Below, piece after piece: positions 38,057 to 46,534 of a stretch of DNA of 64,000 nucleotides. The notes beneath the pieces are model-generated. The model was given only the letters and a program-made list of their open reading frames with translations. It was not told the origin of the DNA and ran no database searches. Source of the stretch: Parahaliea maris. GTDB lineage: Bacteria > Pseudomonadota > Gammaproteobacteria > Pseudomonadales > Halieaceae. The stretch spans positions 26,854-90,853 of the forward strand of contig NZ_VRZA01000011.1 of assembly GCF_008064665.1 (NCBI RefSeq), given 5' to 3'. The translations under genes were made by a program, and so were the position numbers. The first letter of the stretch is position 1; every line of letters starts with the position of its first letter.

Positions 38057-39454
38057 GTGGATAATACGCTGCTCTCCCCACCCGGCGCTGCCGGAGGGTA
38101 TTCGCGCCGCCTGCTCCTGGCAGCATGGCTGGCTTTTACCTGTAGCTGGACGGACGCTATTTACGCGTCGGACTCACCGCCAGAGTCCCCACCCGACGAC
38201 CTCGCTGAAGCGGCTCCCGAAGTCGCCTCCGATGCGGATCCCAACTCGCCCGCCGGCGCAGATGCCGGGGTCGCACCACCCCCTGCGGTGGCGACCGTAC
38301 CCAATGCCCCCATCAGTTCGCTGGAAGAGCTGACCCGCGAGCAGGACAGGCTCGACATCCAGTCCTACCGTAACGTCATCGCCGACATCGAACACAGCGA
38401 AGGCGCCTACAGTTCCAATGTGTCAGAACACCTGCTCAGCCTGGGCAGTGCACTGCAGCAAGCCGGTCGCCACGCGGAGGCCATCGACGTGTTCAAGCGC
38501 GGCGTTCACCTGTCGCGCATCAACGACGGTCTCTATGGCGCAGAGCAGATCCCCCTGCTGCAGTCGGAGATTCGCAGCCACCTGGCCCTGGGCGAGTTCG
38601 CCGCAGCCGACGAGCGCCAGGTCTACCTCTACCGTGTGCAATTGCGCAGTTTGTCGAGCGGGCCGAGACGGGCCAACGCCCTGATGCAGCAGGCCAGCTG
38701 GCAGCAACAGGCCTACGAGCTACGCCTTGGCGAACACGGCTTCAACCGCCTGATGAACATGTGGGACCTGTATCGCCTGGCCCTCAACGACATCATCAAG
38801 CTCGAAGGCGACACCTCGCCCTCCCTGCTGTCCCCGCTGTACGGCATGTTGCGCTCCCAGTACCTGATCTCCGATTACCAGAGTGAGAGCAACTCCGGCT
38901 TCGGCTCCGAGTACGATTTTGCCGAGCGCCAGGGCCAGAGCCGGTTCAATGCCTACCGGGCCCAGAGCTACAAGAAAGGGCTGTCCGTCATTCGCGCCAT
39001 ACAGGACATCGAAATCCAGAACGAGCCCGACAACCACGTCGCGGCCGCCAACAGCTATCTGCGCCTGGGCGACTGGATGATGTGGCATGGCGAGGACGAC
39101 GAGGCCATGGAAAACTATCAGCTCGCATTGACGGAACTTGCGGCCAGCAATGATGCCCAAGTACTCGAACACCAGATATTCGGTGCGCCCGTGGCCCTGC
39201 CCGCCCTGGAAGGTGTGGAGAGTCTGCCGCCCACCGTGCCGCAGGACCAGGGCAACGCTCTGCTTGAGTTCACCGTGACTGCCAGCGGTCGCCTGGTAGA
39301 CCTCGACCGGCTCGATGACTTTGAGGAGAACGAGGCCAAGGTGAACCGACTCATGCGTCGCCTGCGTAAGACCCAGTTCCGGCCGCGCTTTGAGGAGGGC
39401 AAACCGGTGGATACGGAAAAAGTTGTGTGGGCCTATGACAGCAACAACTGGTAA
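38057..39454 (+). CDS. Operon gene 1: secreted TPR-like protein with TonB-like C-terminal domain
   Basis: 465 residues from GTG 38057 (start uncertain; frame is open to 37955). A signal or anchor segment (RRLLLAAWLAFTCSW, end near IYA-SD) is followed by a Pro/Ala/Glu-rich linker and helical repeats at about 95-350 (EHLLSLGSALQQAGRHAEAID is a clear TPR). Residues 396-465 have the TonB_C pattern: LLEFTVTASGRLVDLDRL, then LRKTQFRPRFEEGKPVDTE. TonB C-domains contact outer-membrane partners. Inference: periplasmic component that transmits force or senses the outer membrane for the TolQ-like channel encoded seven genes on. Confidence 0.75.
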   Translation: MDNTLLSPPGAAGGYSRRLLLAAWLAFTCSWTDAIYASDSPPESPPDDLAEAAPEVASDADPNSPAGADAGVAPPPAVATVPNAPISSLEELTREQDRLDIQSYRNVIADIEHSEGAYSSNVSEHLLSLGSALQQAGRHAEAIDVFKRGVHLSRINDGLYGAEQIPLLQSEIRSHLALGEFAAADERQVYLYRVQLRSLSSGPRRANALMQQASWQQQAYELRLGEHGFNRLMNMWDLYRLALNDIIKLEGDTSPSLLSPLYGMLRSQYLISDYQSESNSGFGSEYDFAERQGQSRFNAYRAQSYKKGLSVIRAIQDIEIQNEPDNHVAAANSYLRLGDWMMWHGEDDEAMENYQLALTELAASNDAQVLEHQIFGAPVALPALEGVESLPPTVPQDQGNALLEFTVTASGRLVDLDRLDDFEENEAKVNRLMRRLRKTQFRPRFEEGKPVDTEKVVWAYDSNNW

Positions 39455-40637
39455 GACCATTGGCCAGTTCCGTACGGCCGCCCTCTCGGCGGCCGTGCTT
39501 TCGTCGTGCCTGTTTCTGGCCGGGTGCCCCAGTTCCAGCAATCCGACCATGCCCCAGCCGCCGTCGATGCCGAGTTCAAGCTCATCCTCGAGTTCTTCCA
39601 GTTCCTCCAGCTCATCGAGTTCCTCCAGTTCGTCGAGTTCATCCAGCTCTTCCAGTTCGAGCTCCTCATCGAGTTCGTCATCACCATCCAGCTCCAGTTC
39701 GTCTTCACCGGGCGGAGCGTCCTCCCCGCCATCGGGCAGCAGCTCCTCCCCAGCGGGAGCCAGTTCGCCGGCCGGCAGCAGTGGGTCCAGCGCGTCCAAT
39801 GGCGGCAGCCAGTCCCCCGCCGGCAGCAGCGGTGCTGAATTCCCGGGGGAGATGCCCGGCCAGGGCAGCGACGGTGAAGCGACCGCCAGCGCAGGAGAGT
39901 CCGGCAGCAGCGAGACCGGGGAGGGGCAGGATGCCGGCGAGCCTGGCTTTGGTACCGGAGAAGGCGGCGGACAGGCCCTTCCGGACCTGCGCGACGAACC
40001 CGTCGTCCAGTCCAGCATGCCGAGCATGGAACAGGTCATGGCCGAGGCCGCGGCCCAGGCGGGGGGTGGAGGTGCCGCAGGCGGACAGAATGAAGGTCAG
40101 CAAGGTAGCCAGGGTGGTTCACAGGGCGGTGGTAGCCAGGCCGGCATGCCAGATGGCGGTGCTCCCGAAGGCGGTACCCCTGCAGGCGGTATGGGTGGCA
40201 TGGGTGGTACCGGCCCGCTGACACCGGCCGAGCAGGTGGCGATACTCGACGCCCGCCTGGAAGAAGGCACCGGTGAATTCGATGCCATGATTCTGGAAGA
40301 ACAGGCGGCGCAACGCCGCGCCCAACGCGACAATCCTGCGCCGGAGCCGGCCCAGAGCAATGAACCTGCAGGCGGTGGCGGCAACAGCCCCTACGGTAGC
40401 GATATCGCCGACGCCGGCGGTTCCAGCACCGGTGGCGGCATGGGCGGCGCCTCTCGCGGCGGCGGCCAGATGCCGCAAAATACCGCCAAGTACCCGCCAC
40501 CGGCGGACATTCCCAGCGGCGATGACGACGATGTCGTTGCCCGCCAGTTGCGCGAGGCCGCCATGCGCGAGCCCGACCCCGCAGTGCGCGAGAAGCTGTG
40601 GGACGAATACCGCAAGTACAAGGGCATCTCTCCGTGA
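39435..40637 (+). CDS. Operon gene 2: poly-serine lipoprotein
   Basis: 400 residues. Lipobox LAGC with Cys31. Residues 47-83 are 37 consecutive serines, then Pro and seven more. A Gly/Ser/Pro/Gln-rich disordered region follows to about 270. The last 130 residues hold a conserved-looking helical part (EQVAILDARLEEGTGEFDAMI) and a final acidic/basic helix (LREAAMREPDPAVREKLWDEY). Start ATG 39435 overlaps the previous gene by 20 bp. Poly-serine linkers are common in exported proteins of Cellvibrionales relatives. Likely an outer-membrane-anchored spacer whose C-terminal domain reaches into the periplasm or outside. Function unknown. Confidence 0.75.
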   Translation: MTATTGKTIGQFRTAALSAAVLSSCLFLAGCPSSSNPTMPQPPSMPSSSSSSSSSSSSSSSSSSSSSSSSSSSSSSSSSSSSSPSSSSSSSPGGASSPPSGSSSSPAGASSPAGSSGSSASNGGSQSPAGSSGAEFPGEMPGQGSDGEATASAGESGSSETGEGQDAGEPGFGTGEGGGQALPDLRDEPVVQSSMPSMEQVMAEAAAQAGGGGAAGGQNEGQQGSQGGSQGGGSQAGMPDGGAPEGGTPAGGMGGMGGTGPLTPAEQVAILDARLEEGTGEFDAMILEEQAAQRRAQRDNPAPEPAQSNEPAGGGGNSPYGSDIADAGGSSTGGGMGGASRGGGQMPQNTAKYPPPADIPSGDDDDVVARQLREAAMREPDPAVREKLWDEYRKYKGISP

Positions 40638-41851
40638 CCCATGCCCTGAGGAGCCTCGGCCTGCTGCTGGCGGCTGCCGCCCTGGCGGGCTGTGTCAGCC
40701 AGACGGTCAAAAGCACCTCGGTACCACCACTGGCCACCACCGCAGAACCGATTCCTGAGGAACTCCTGCTCGATGTGGGCATCGCCATTTTCGACCCGGG
40801 CCTCGAACAGTACGAAGAGGACGAGCAGGTCTACCCGGAAGTACGCAAGGCCGAGGCCCGCTACATGCCCCGCCTGTTATCAGAGGCCATGCAGAACAGC
40901 GGCGCCTGGGGCGCGGTGCGTGTGGTACCCAGTGCCGCCCAGATCACCGACCTGCGGGTAGAAGGCAAGATACTCAAATCCGACGGTGAAGAGTTGCAAC
41001 TGCACATCACCGCGAAGGATTCACGCAACCGCGAGTGGCTCGACAAAACCTATTCCGGGCACGCCAGCCGCTATGCCTATGACAGCGCCACCCGCGTCAG
41101 CTACGACCCGTTCCAGGCGGTGTACCACACCATAGCCAACGACCTGCTGCAGCACATGGAAACCCTCCAGCTGGCCGAACTCGAACATGTCCGGGTGGTC
41201 ACCGAATTGCGCTTTGCCCGAACGTTTTCGCCAGACGCCTTTGGCGATTACCTCGAGGAAACCAGCAAGGGTTACTACAAGGTGTTGCGCCTGCCGGCCC
41301 ACAATGACCCGATGCTGGAGCGCATTCACAGCATTCGTGAACGCGACAATATGTTTGTCGACACCATGCAGGCCTACTACGGCAGTTTTACCGGACAAAT
41401 GGAGGCCCCCTACCAGGAGTGGCGCAAATTGAGCTATGAGGAGGCCATCGCCCTGCAGGAGCTCAAAGAGGAGAGCACCCGCAGGCTGATTGCCGGCGGT
41501 GTAGCCGTGCTGGCAGGTATTGCCGCCGCGGGTAGCAGCGAGGGTTCCAGCCGGGCCGCAGGCAATGTCGCCATTATCGGTGGCGGCTACCTGCTCAAGA
41601 GCGGGCTGGAAAAACGCAATGAAGCGCAGATTCACGTTGAAGCCCTGGAAGAACTGGGCATGTCGCTGGAGGCTGAAATCACGCCACAGGTGATCGAACT
41701 GGAAGATCGCACTATCATGCTTAGTGGCAACGTGGAGGACCAGTACGCCCAGTGGCGCGAAATCCTCGCGGATATCTACCGCGCGGAAATGGGAGAACTG
41801 GCCCTGCCCGAAGCCGCCCATTCGCAGGCCGCTCGTACTGAATCACCCTGA
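40634..41851 (+). CDS. Operon gene 3: lipoprotein with glycine-zipper-like segment
   Basis: 405 residues, lipobox LAGC (Cys20). GTG 40634 overlaps the upstream stop as GTGA, which fixes the start. Residues about 40-190 are a mixed alpha/beta domain; FQAVYHTIANDLLQHM and DNMFVDTMQAYYGSF are recognisable helices. At about 285-330 an alanine/glycine-rich segment (AGGVAVLAGIAAAGSS, AIIGGGYLL) could insert in or pack on a membrane. Not recognised as a named family. Lipoprotein of the envelope machine. Confidence 0.75.
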   Translation: MTHALRSLGLLLAAAALAGCVSQTVKSTSVPPLATTAEPIPEELLLDVGIAIFDPGLEQYEEDEQVYPEVRKAEARYMPRLLSEAMQNSGAWGAVRVVPSAAQITDLRVEGKILKSDGEELQLHITAKDSRNREWLDKTYSGHASRYAYDSATRVSYDPFQAVYHTIANDLLQHMETLQLAELEHVRVVTELRFARTFSPDAFGDYLEETSKGYYKVLRLPAHNDPMLERIHSIRERDNMFVDTMQAYYGSFTGQMEAPYQEWRKLSYEEAIALQELKEESTRRLIAGGVAVLAGIAAAGSSEGSSRAAGNVAIIGGGYLLKSGLEKRNEAQIHVEALEELGMSLEAEITPQVIELEDRTIMLSGNVEDQYAQWREILADIYRAEMGELALPEAAHSQAARTESP

Positions 41852-41895
41852 GCAGGCCCCGGCCCCAGGAATAGCACAGGCGGTACCAACCAGGC

Positions 41896-43422
41896 ATGTC
41901 TCCAAACCAGGATCAACTCACACCGACCCCCTTCGAGCCGGCGGCCCGGCAATCCAGTACAAGCAGCGCCCCCCCGGCAAGCGCTTCGGGCAGCCCCCGC
42001 TGGGTTGTACCCGCGCTGCTTGCGCTGGTCGCGGTCGCGCTGGGCGTGGTTTTCCTGTTACCTCAACCCTCGCCAGACCCTGTACAACCTCTGCCCGACA
42101 CCGCCGGCGAACCCGCCACACAGGCCGCTCCCCGCGCCACCAACAGAGACACCAAAGCTCCGCCTGAAAGCAGCCCCTGGGCCGACGCCCAGCAGGCCGA
42201 ACTGCGCAAGGAGGCCCAGGACGCCCTGGCGGAGTTGCTGGAATTGCAACGGGAGCTCGAGGACCAGGGCGCCGAGCAGTGGGCGGCTGAGGAATTTGCC
42301 GCGGCAATTGCCCTGGCTGCTGACGGTGATGCCCTCTACCGCGAACGCGAGTACGTTGCCGCAGGACAGCAGTACCAGGCCGCTCTGGAGGGCCTGCAGG
42401 CCATCGCCGACAGTGTCCCCGAACGTCTCGCCAGCCAGCTCGAGCAGGCCCGCCTGGCCATCGAGGCGGGTGCCATCGAAGCCGTCGGCCAGCACCTCGA
42501 ACAGGCCGCGCTACTGGGCCCCGACAGCGCGGATCTGGCCGCCCTGCAAGCCCGGGCAGAGCGCCTCCCTGAACTCCTTGCAGAAATGGATGGCGCCGCC
42601 AGCGCGGAGGCCAGCGGCGACCTTGCCGCAGCAGAGGCCGGCCTGGAACAGGCCACGAAGATCGACCCCGAGCACCAGCGAGCCGCCGCCGAGCTGGCGC
42701 GAGTAAAAGAGCTGCACATCGCCCAGCGCTTCAATCGCGCCATGAGCGAGGGCTATGCCGCCCTCGACGAGGGCCGTTACAGTGCCGCCCGCGAGGCCTT
42801 CAAAAAGGCCCGCGGGCTGCGTCCGAATGCGGCGGAAGTCGACAGCGCCCTGGCGGAACTGCAGAGCACGGAGACTGCTGCTCGCCTCGCCGGCCTGCGC
42901 CGCCAGGGCGAGCAACTGGAGTCCGCCGAGGACTGGAAAGCCGCCGCCGACAGCTACCAGAAGGCGCTGGCCATTGACGCCAGCGTGGTCTATGCCCAGG
43001 AAGGGCTGGCCCGGGCGCAACCGCGTGCCGAGCTGCAGACCCAGTTGGAAGAGATCACCGACAAACCCGAGCGCCTGTCAGACCCCAGTGTAGCCAGGGC
43101 GACGACTCAACTACTGGAAAAAGCCCGGGCGATTCAGCCGCAGGGACCAGTACTGGCAGGTCAGATCGCTGAAATCGATAACCTGCTGGCCATCGCCAAC
43201 CAGCCCATTGCCGTCACCCTGCGTTCAGACCAGCAGACCGCGGTTACCGTCTACAAGGTGGCGCGGCTGGGCCAGTTCAGTGAACGCCAGCTGGAACTGC
43301 GGCCGGGCACCTATACCGCGGTCGGTACCCGCAACGGCTATCGCGACGTGCGGCGTACCTTTACCATCAGTCCGGATACTCCACCGGAAACGGTCCTGAT
43401 AGCCTGTACGGAACCCATCTGA
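41896..43422 (+). CDS. Operon gene 4: single-pass membrane TPR protein
   Basis: 508 residues. A cytoplasmic N-terminus of about 35 residues, one transmembrane helix (about 36-56, WVVPALLALVAVALGVVFLL), a Pro-rich linker, then helical repeats from about 95 to 410 in the periplasm (LYREREYVAAGQQYQAALEG, YAALDEGRYSAAREAFKKA, DWKAAADSYQKALAID). The last 70 residues are beta-rich (TVYKVARLGQFSERQLELRPGTY), PEGA-like. Its stop is directly followed by the next ATG, so coupling is tight. Inference: scaffold. Confidence 0.78.
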   Translation: MSPNQDQLTPTPFEPAARQSSTSSAPPASASGSPRWVVPALLALVAVALGVVFLLPQPSPDPVQPLPDTAGEPATQAAPRATNRDTKAPPESSPWADAQQAELRKEAQDALAELLELQRELEDQGAEQWAAEEFAAAIALAADGDALYREREYVAAGQQYQAALEGLQAIADSVPERLASQLEQARLAIEAGAIEAVGQHLEQAALLGPDSADLAALQARAERLPELLAEMDGAASAEASGDLAAAEAGLEQATKIDPEHQRAAAELARVKELHIAQRFNRAMSEGYAALDEGRYSAAREAFKKARGLRPNAAEVDSALAELQSTETAARLAGLRRQGEQLESAEDWKAAADSYQKALAIDASVVYAQEGLARAQPRAELQTQLEEITDKPERLSDPSVARATTQLLEKARAIQPQGPVLAGQIAEIDNLLAIANQPIAVTLRSDQQTAVTVYKVARLGQFSERQLELRPGTYTAVGTRNGYRDVRRTFTISPDTPPETVLIACTEPI

Positions 43423-45492
43423 ATGTCTGACACCAGCGGCGCCCGGGATGGCGCCATCACGCCGGCCGCGTTCGAACCCCTGACGCCCGGGGCAAAGGCT
43501 CCCGGGCCCCGCCGCCACCCGCTGCGCTGGGTGCTCATCGCGCTCGGTTTGCTGTTTGCACTGCTGATGGCCTTCCTGCTCACCGCGCGCTCGGTGCTGA
43601 TTACCGTCACGCCCCAGAGCGATGCCAGCGTCGACGTGGGCGGCTTGCACCTGCCCTTTGGTGAACGGATTCTGATCCGCCCCGGCCATTACGATCTCTC
43701 GGTCACCGCACCCGGTTACTTCCCCTTGCAAACCAACCTCGAGGTCACCGATGAAGACAGTCAGGAAGTCCTGCTGACCCTGACACCCCTCCCCGGCCGT
43801 TTGCATTTTGTGAGTGAGCCCCCCGGCGCCAGGGTACTGCTGGACGGCGAGGAACTCGGACTGACACCGCTGGAGGATGTGGAAGTCGCCGCCGGACCCC
43901 ACGACCTGACCCTGCAGGCGCCGCGCTACCAGCCCTGGGAGCAGGCCATCGAGGTTACCGGGCGCGAACAGCGCCAGCAGGTACAGGCACAGCTGTTGCC
44001 GGCCTGGGCCGAAGTCAGCATCACCAGCGAGCCGGTCGGAGCAACGGTGACGGTCGCCGGAGAACCCGCCGGCACCACCCCCGGGGTGGTCGAGATACTG
44101 CAAGGAGAACAGGAAATCGGCCTGCGCCTGCCGGGCTATGCCGACTGGACCAGCACCCTGGCAGTCACGGCGGGCGAGCCACAGGACCTCGGCAGCATCA
44201 CGCTCATCCCCGCCGCCGGTATTCTGGCACTCTCCAGCAACCCTGCCGGAGCCAATGTCACCCTCGACGGCGAATACCAGGGACAGACTCCACTGACCCT
44301 GGAACTGGCGCCAGACAAGTCCCAGCGTATCCACCTGTCACGCCCGGGCTACCGGCGGCACAGTGAAACCATCACCCTCGCGGCAGGTGAAAGCACAGAG
44401 CGCGCCATTCGGCTGCAGGCACAGCTCGGGGAATTGCGCCTGGTGGTCAGCCCCGCCGAGGCCAGCGTCAAGATCAACGGCAGGGTCGTGGGCCAGGGCA
44501 GCCAGACCCTGAGCCTGCCCACCTTCGAACACCGGGTCGAGGTCAGCCTGCCCGGCTACGCGACCCTGTCGCGCCGGGTCACCCCGCGCATGGGTATCGA
44601 GCAGCAGCTGGACTTCGCCCTGCAGACCCAGCAGGCCGCCAAGCTCGCCAAACTGACGCCGGAGATCACCACGGCCCTGGGCCAGACCCTGAAACTCTTC
44701 ACCCCGGGAGACTCGCCGCTGAGCGAATTCACCATGGGCGCCTCGCGCCGCGAGTCCGGCCGCCGTGCCAACGAGGTGCTGCGGCCGGTTGCCCTGCAAC
44801 GCATGTTCTACCTGCAGACCACCGAGGTGACCAACGCCCAGTTCCGGCAGTTCCAGGCCAATCACAACTCGGGCCAGGTGGAAGGCAACAGCCTGAACCA
44901 GGAGCACCAGCCGGTCGTGGCCGTGAGCTGGCAGCAGGCTGCCCAGTTCTGCAACTGGCTGAGCCGCAAGGAGGGACTGGAGCCCTTCTACACTCAGCGC
45001 GAAGGCATCGTCACCGGCTTCAACCCGGACGCCCTCGGCTATCGCCTGCCGAGCGAGGCCGAGTGGGCCTGGGCCGCGCGCGCCGAAGGGGAAGCCCTGC
45101 TCAAATTCCCCTGGGGTGAAGACTTCCCCCCCACTGCGCCCGTTGAAAACTATGCCGATAACACGTCCGCCTACGTTACCGGCCGCATCCTCAATGGCTA
45201 CACTGACGGCTACGTGGTCAGCGCCCCGGTGGCCTCGTTCAAACCCAACAGCAAGGGCCTGTATGATCTGGGCGGCAACGTCGCGGAGTGGGTGAACGAC
45301 GTCTACACCATTCCCCAGGCCAACGGGTCTCTGGAAACTGATCCGCTCGGCGGCCAGAGCGGCGACAACTACGTGGTCAAGGGCGCCAGCTGGTCCCTCA
45401 GCAAACTGGCGGAACTGCGGCTGTCCTATCGCGATTATGGGCAAGCCGGACGCGATGACGTAGGATTCCGTATTGCACGTTACGCGGAGTAG
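43423..45492 (+). CDS. Operon gene 5: membrane-anchored PEGA-repeat/SUMF1-like protein
   Basis: 689 residues: cytoplasmic 1-34, a transmembrane helix at about 35-55, about five PEGA-type beta repeats (58-412; each with a variation of PPGARVLLDGEELGLTPLE and ending GYxxx), then a C-lectin-fold SUMF1/FGE-like domain (about 430-689) with FYLQTTEVTNAQFRQF, YRLPSEAEWAWAARA and YDLGGNVAEWV. The two catalytic cysteines of formylglycine-generating enzymes are absent: the final segment reads VKGASWSLSKLAELRLSYRD. So a binding or structural role is more likely than sulfatase activation. Confidence 0.88.
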   Translation: MSDTSGARDGAITPAAFEPLTPGAKAPGPRRHPLRWVLIALGLLFALLMAFLLTARSVLITVTPQSDASVDVGGLHLPFGERILIRPGHYDLSVTAPGYFPLQTNLEVTDEDSQEVLLTLTPLPGRLHFVSEPPGARVLLDGEELGLTPLEDVEVAAGPHDLTLQAPRYQPWEQAIEVTGREQRQQVQAQLLPAWAEVSITSEPVGATVTVAGEPAGTTPGVVEILQGEQEIGLRLPGYADWTSTLAVTAGEPQDLGSITLIPAAGILALSSNPAGANVTLDGEYQGQTPLTLELAPDKSQRIHLSRPGYRRHSETITLAAGESTERAIRLQAQLGELRLVVSPAEASVKINGRVVGQGSQTLSLPTFEHRVEVSLPGYATLSRRVTPRMGIEQQLDFALQTQQAAKLAKLTPEITTALGQTLKLFTPGDSPLSEFTMGASRRESGRRANEVLRPVALQRMFYLQTTEVTNAQFRQFQANHNSGQVEGNSLNQEHQPVVAVSWQQAAQFCNWLSRKEGLEPFYTQREGIVTGFNPDALGYRLPSEAEWAWAARAEGEALLKFPWGEDFPPTAPVENYADNTSAYVTGRILNGYTDGYVVSAPVASFKPNSKGLYDLGGNVAEWVNDVYTIPQANGSLETDPLGGQSGDNYVVKGASWSLSKLAELRLSYRDYGQAGRDDVGFRIARYAE

Positions 45493-45495
45493 AAG

Positions 45496-45717
45496 ATGAA
45501 GTTACGCCCGGCACTGCTGCTGTTGATGCTGCTGGCTACAGGGCTTGCCGGCGCCCAGGACCCCGCAGACCCGAATACCCCGACTGACGCCAACACCCCG
45601 GCACAGGCCACCGCGAATGCGCCTCCTGCGCGACAGCAGGACGATTCCCCCTTCGATTACCAGGCATCGGAGCAGATTTCCGAGGATCTCTCGGTCTCCT
45701 TCCCGGTGGACATATAG
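45496..45717 (+). CDS. Operon gene 6: small secreted protein
   Basis: 73 residues. Signal peptide (1-20, LLLLMLLATGLAGA-QD), then a low-complexity Asn/Thr/Ala/Pro stretch and a short acidic end (FDYQASEQISEDLSVSFPVDI). Not recognised. It sits 3 bp after the PEGA-SUMF1 gene and 19 bp before the channel gene, so it is a genuine operon member by context. Possibly a plug or small periplasmic peptide for the channel. Confidence 0.65.
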   Translation: MKLRPALLLLMLLATGLAGAQDPADPNTPTDANTPAQATANAPPARQQDDSPFDYQASEQISEDLSVSFPVDI

Positions 45718-45736
45718 GACCCGCACAGGACCGCGC

Positions 45737-46534
45737 ATGAAAACCCGAATGTCATCCGAATTTATCTTCCAGATTTTCGCCCTGCTGATCGCGATCATCG
45801 TGGTGCACGCGGTGTATGTGGGTGCCATTCGCCCCGCCGCCGACGCCCAGATCCGCCAGGAAATGGCCCTGCAGGCGGCGGGTGAAGACTTCGTGCCGGA
45901 GCGCAGTTTTGCCGTGGTCATTCGCGATTTCGAACAGGAGGCCTGTTTTATCCTGCTGATCTGGGCCCTGGCCATCATGGCCTACAAGGGGCGCCGCACC
46001 GTGCAAGAACAACAGCTACTGGATCGGGCCCTGCTCGAGGTACCCGATGGCACCAGTGTGCTGCCGGAAGACGCCCGCGAATACAGCCGCGCCCTGGAAG
46101 CCCTGCCGGACAAGGAGCAGGATTTACTGCTGCCCCGCACCCTGCTCTCGGCCCTGCAGCGCTTCGCCACGACCGGCAGCATCCAGGCCGTGTCCGACAC
46201 CATCAAGGAACAGTGCGAAATCGAATCAGACCGCCTCGACTCCGAGCTGTCGATGGTCCGGTACATCTCCTGGGCCATTCCCTCCATCGGGTTTATTGGT
46301 ACCGTCCGCGGTATCGGTGACGCCCTGGGCCAGGCCTACAAAGCGGTAGAGGGGGATATCTCCGGCGTTACCGTGAGCCTCGGGGTGGCGTTTAACAGTA
46401 CCTTTGTGGCGCTGGTACTCTCCATCATCATTATGTTCTGCCTGCACCAGCTGCAGCTGTCGCAGGAACGGCTGGTGCTGGATTGCCAGCGCTACGCCGA
46501 CAAACGCCTGCTGCGTCACCTGGTGGCTCACTGA
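45737..46534 (+). CDS. Operon gene 7: MotA/TolQ/ExbB-type proton channel subunit
   Basis: 265 residues with four predicted membrane segments: about 10-31, 68-84, 176-198 and 211-236. IPSIGFIGTVRGIGDALG and VSLGVAFNSTFVALVLSIII match the last two helices of MotA/TolQ/ExbB (compare GLFGTVWGI in TolQ). The large cytoplasmic segment lies between helices 2 and 3, as in the family. ATG 45737. Inference: five-subunit ring that conducts protons with the TolR-like helices of genes 9 and 10. Confidence 0.85.
   Translation: MKTRMSSEFIFQIFALLIAIIVVHAVYVGAIRPAADAQIRQEMALQAAGEDFVPERSFAVVIRDFEQEACFILLIWALAIMAYKGRRTVQEQQLLDRALLEVPDGTSVLPEDAREYSRALEALPDKEQDLLLPRTLLSALQRFATTGSIQAVSDTIKEQCEIESDRLDSELSMVRYISWAIPSIGFIGTVRGIGDALGQAYKAVEGDISGVTVSLGVAFNSTFVALVLSIIIMFCLHQLQLSQERLVLDCQRYADKRLLRHLVAH

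Noticed and set aside
38720..40039. 439-residue antisense frame with a long Glu/Asp/Leu run
   Set aside because: The acidic run is only the complement of the poly-serine codons; the true gene has lipobox and operon overlaps.
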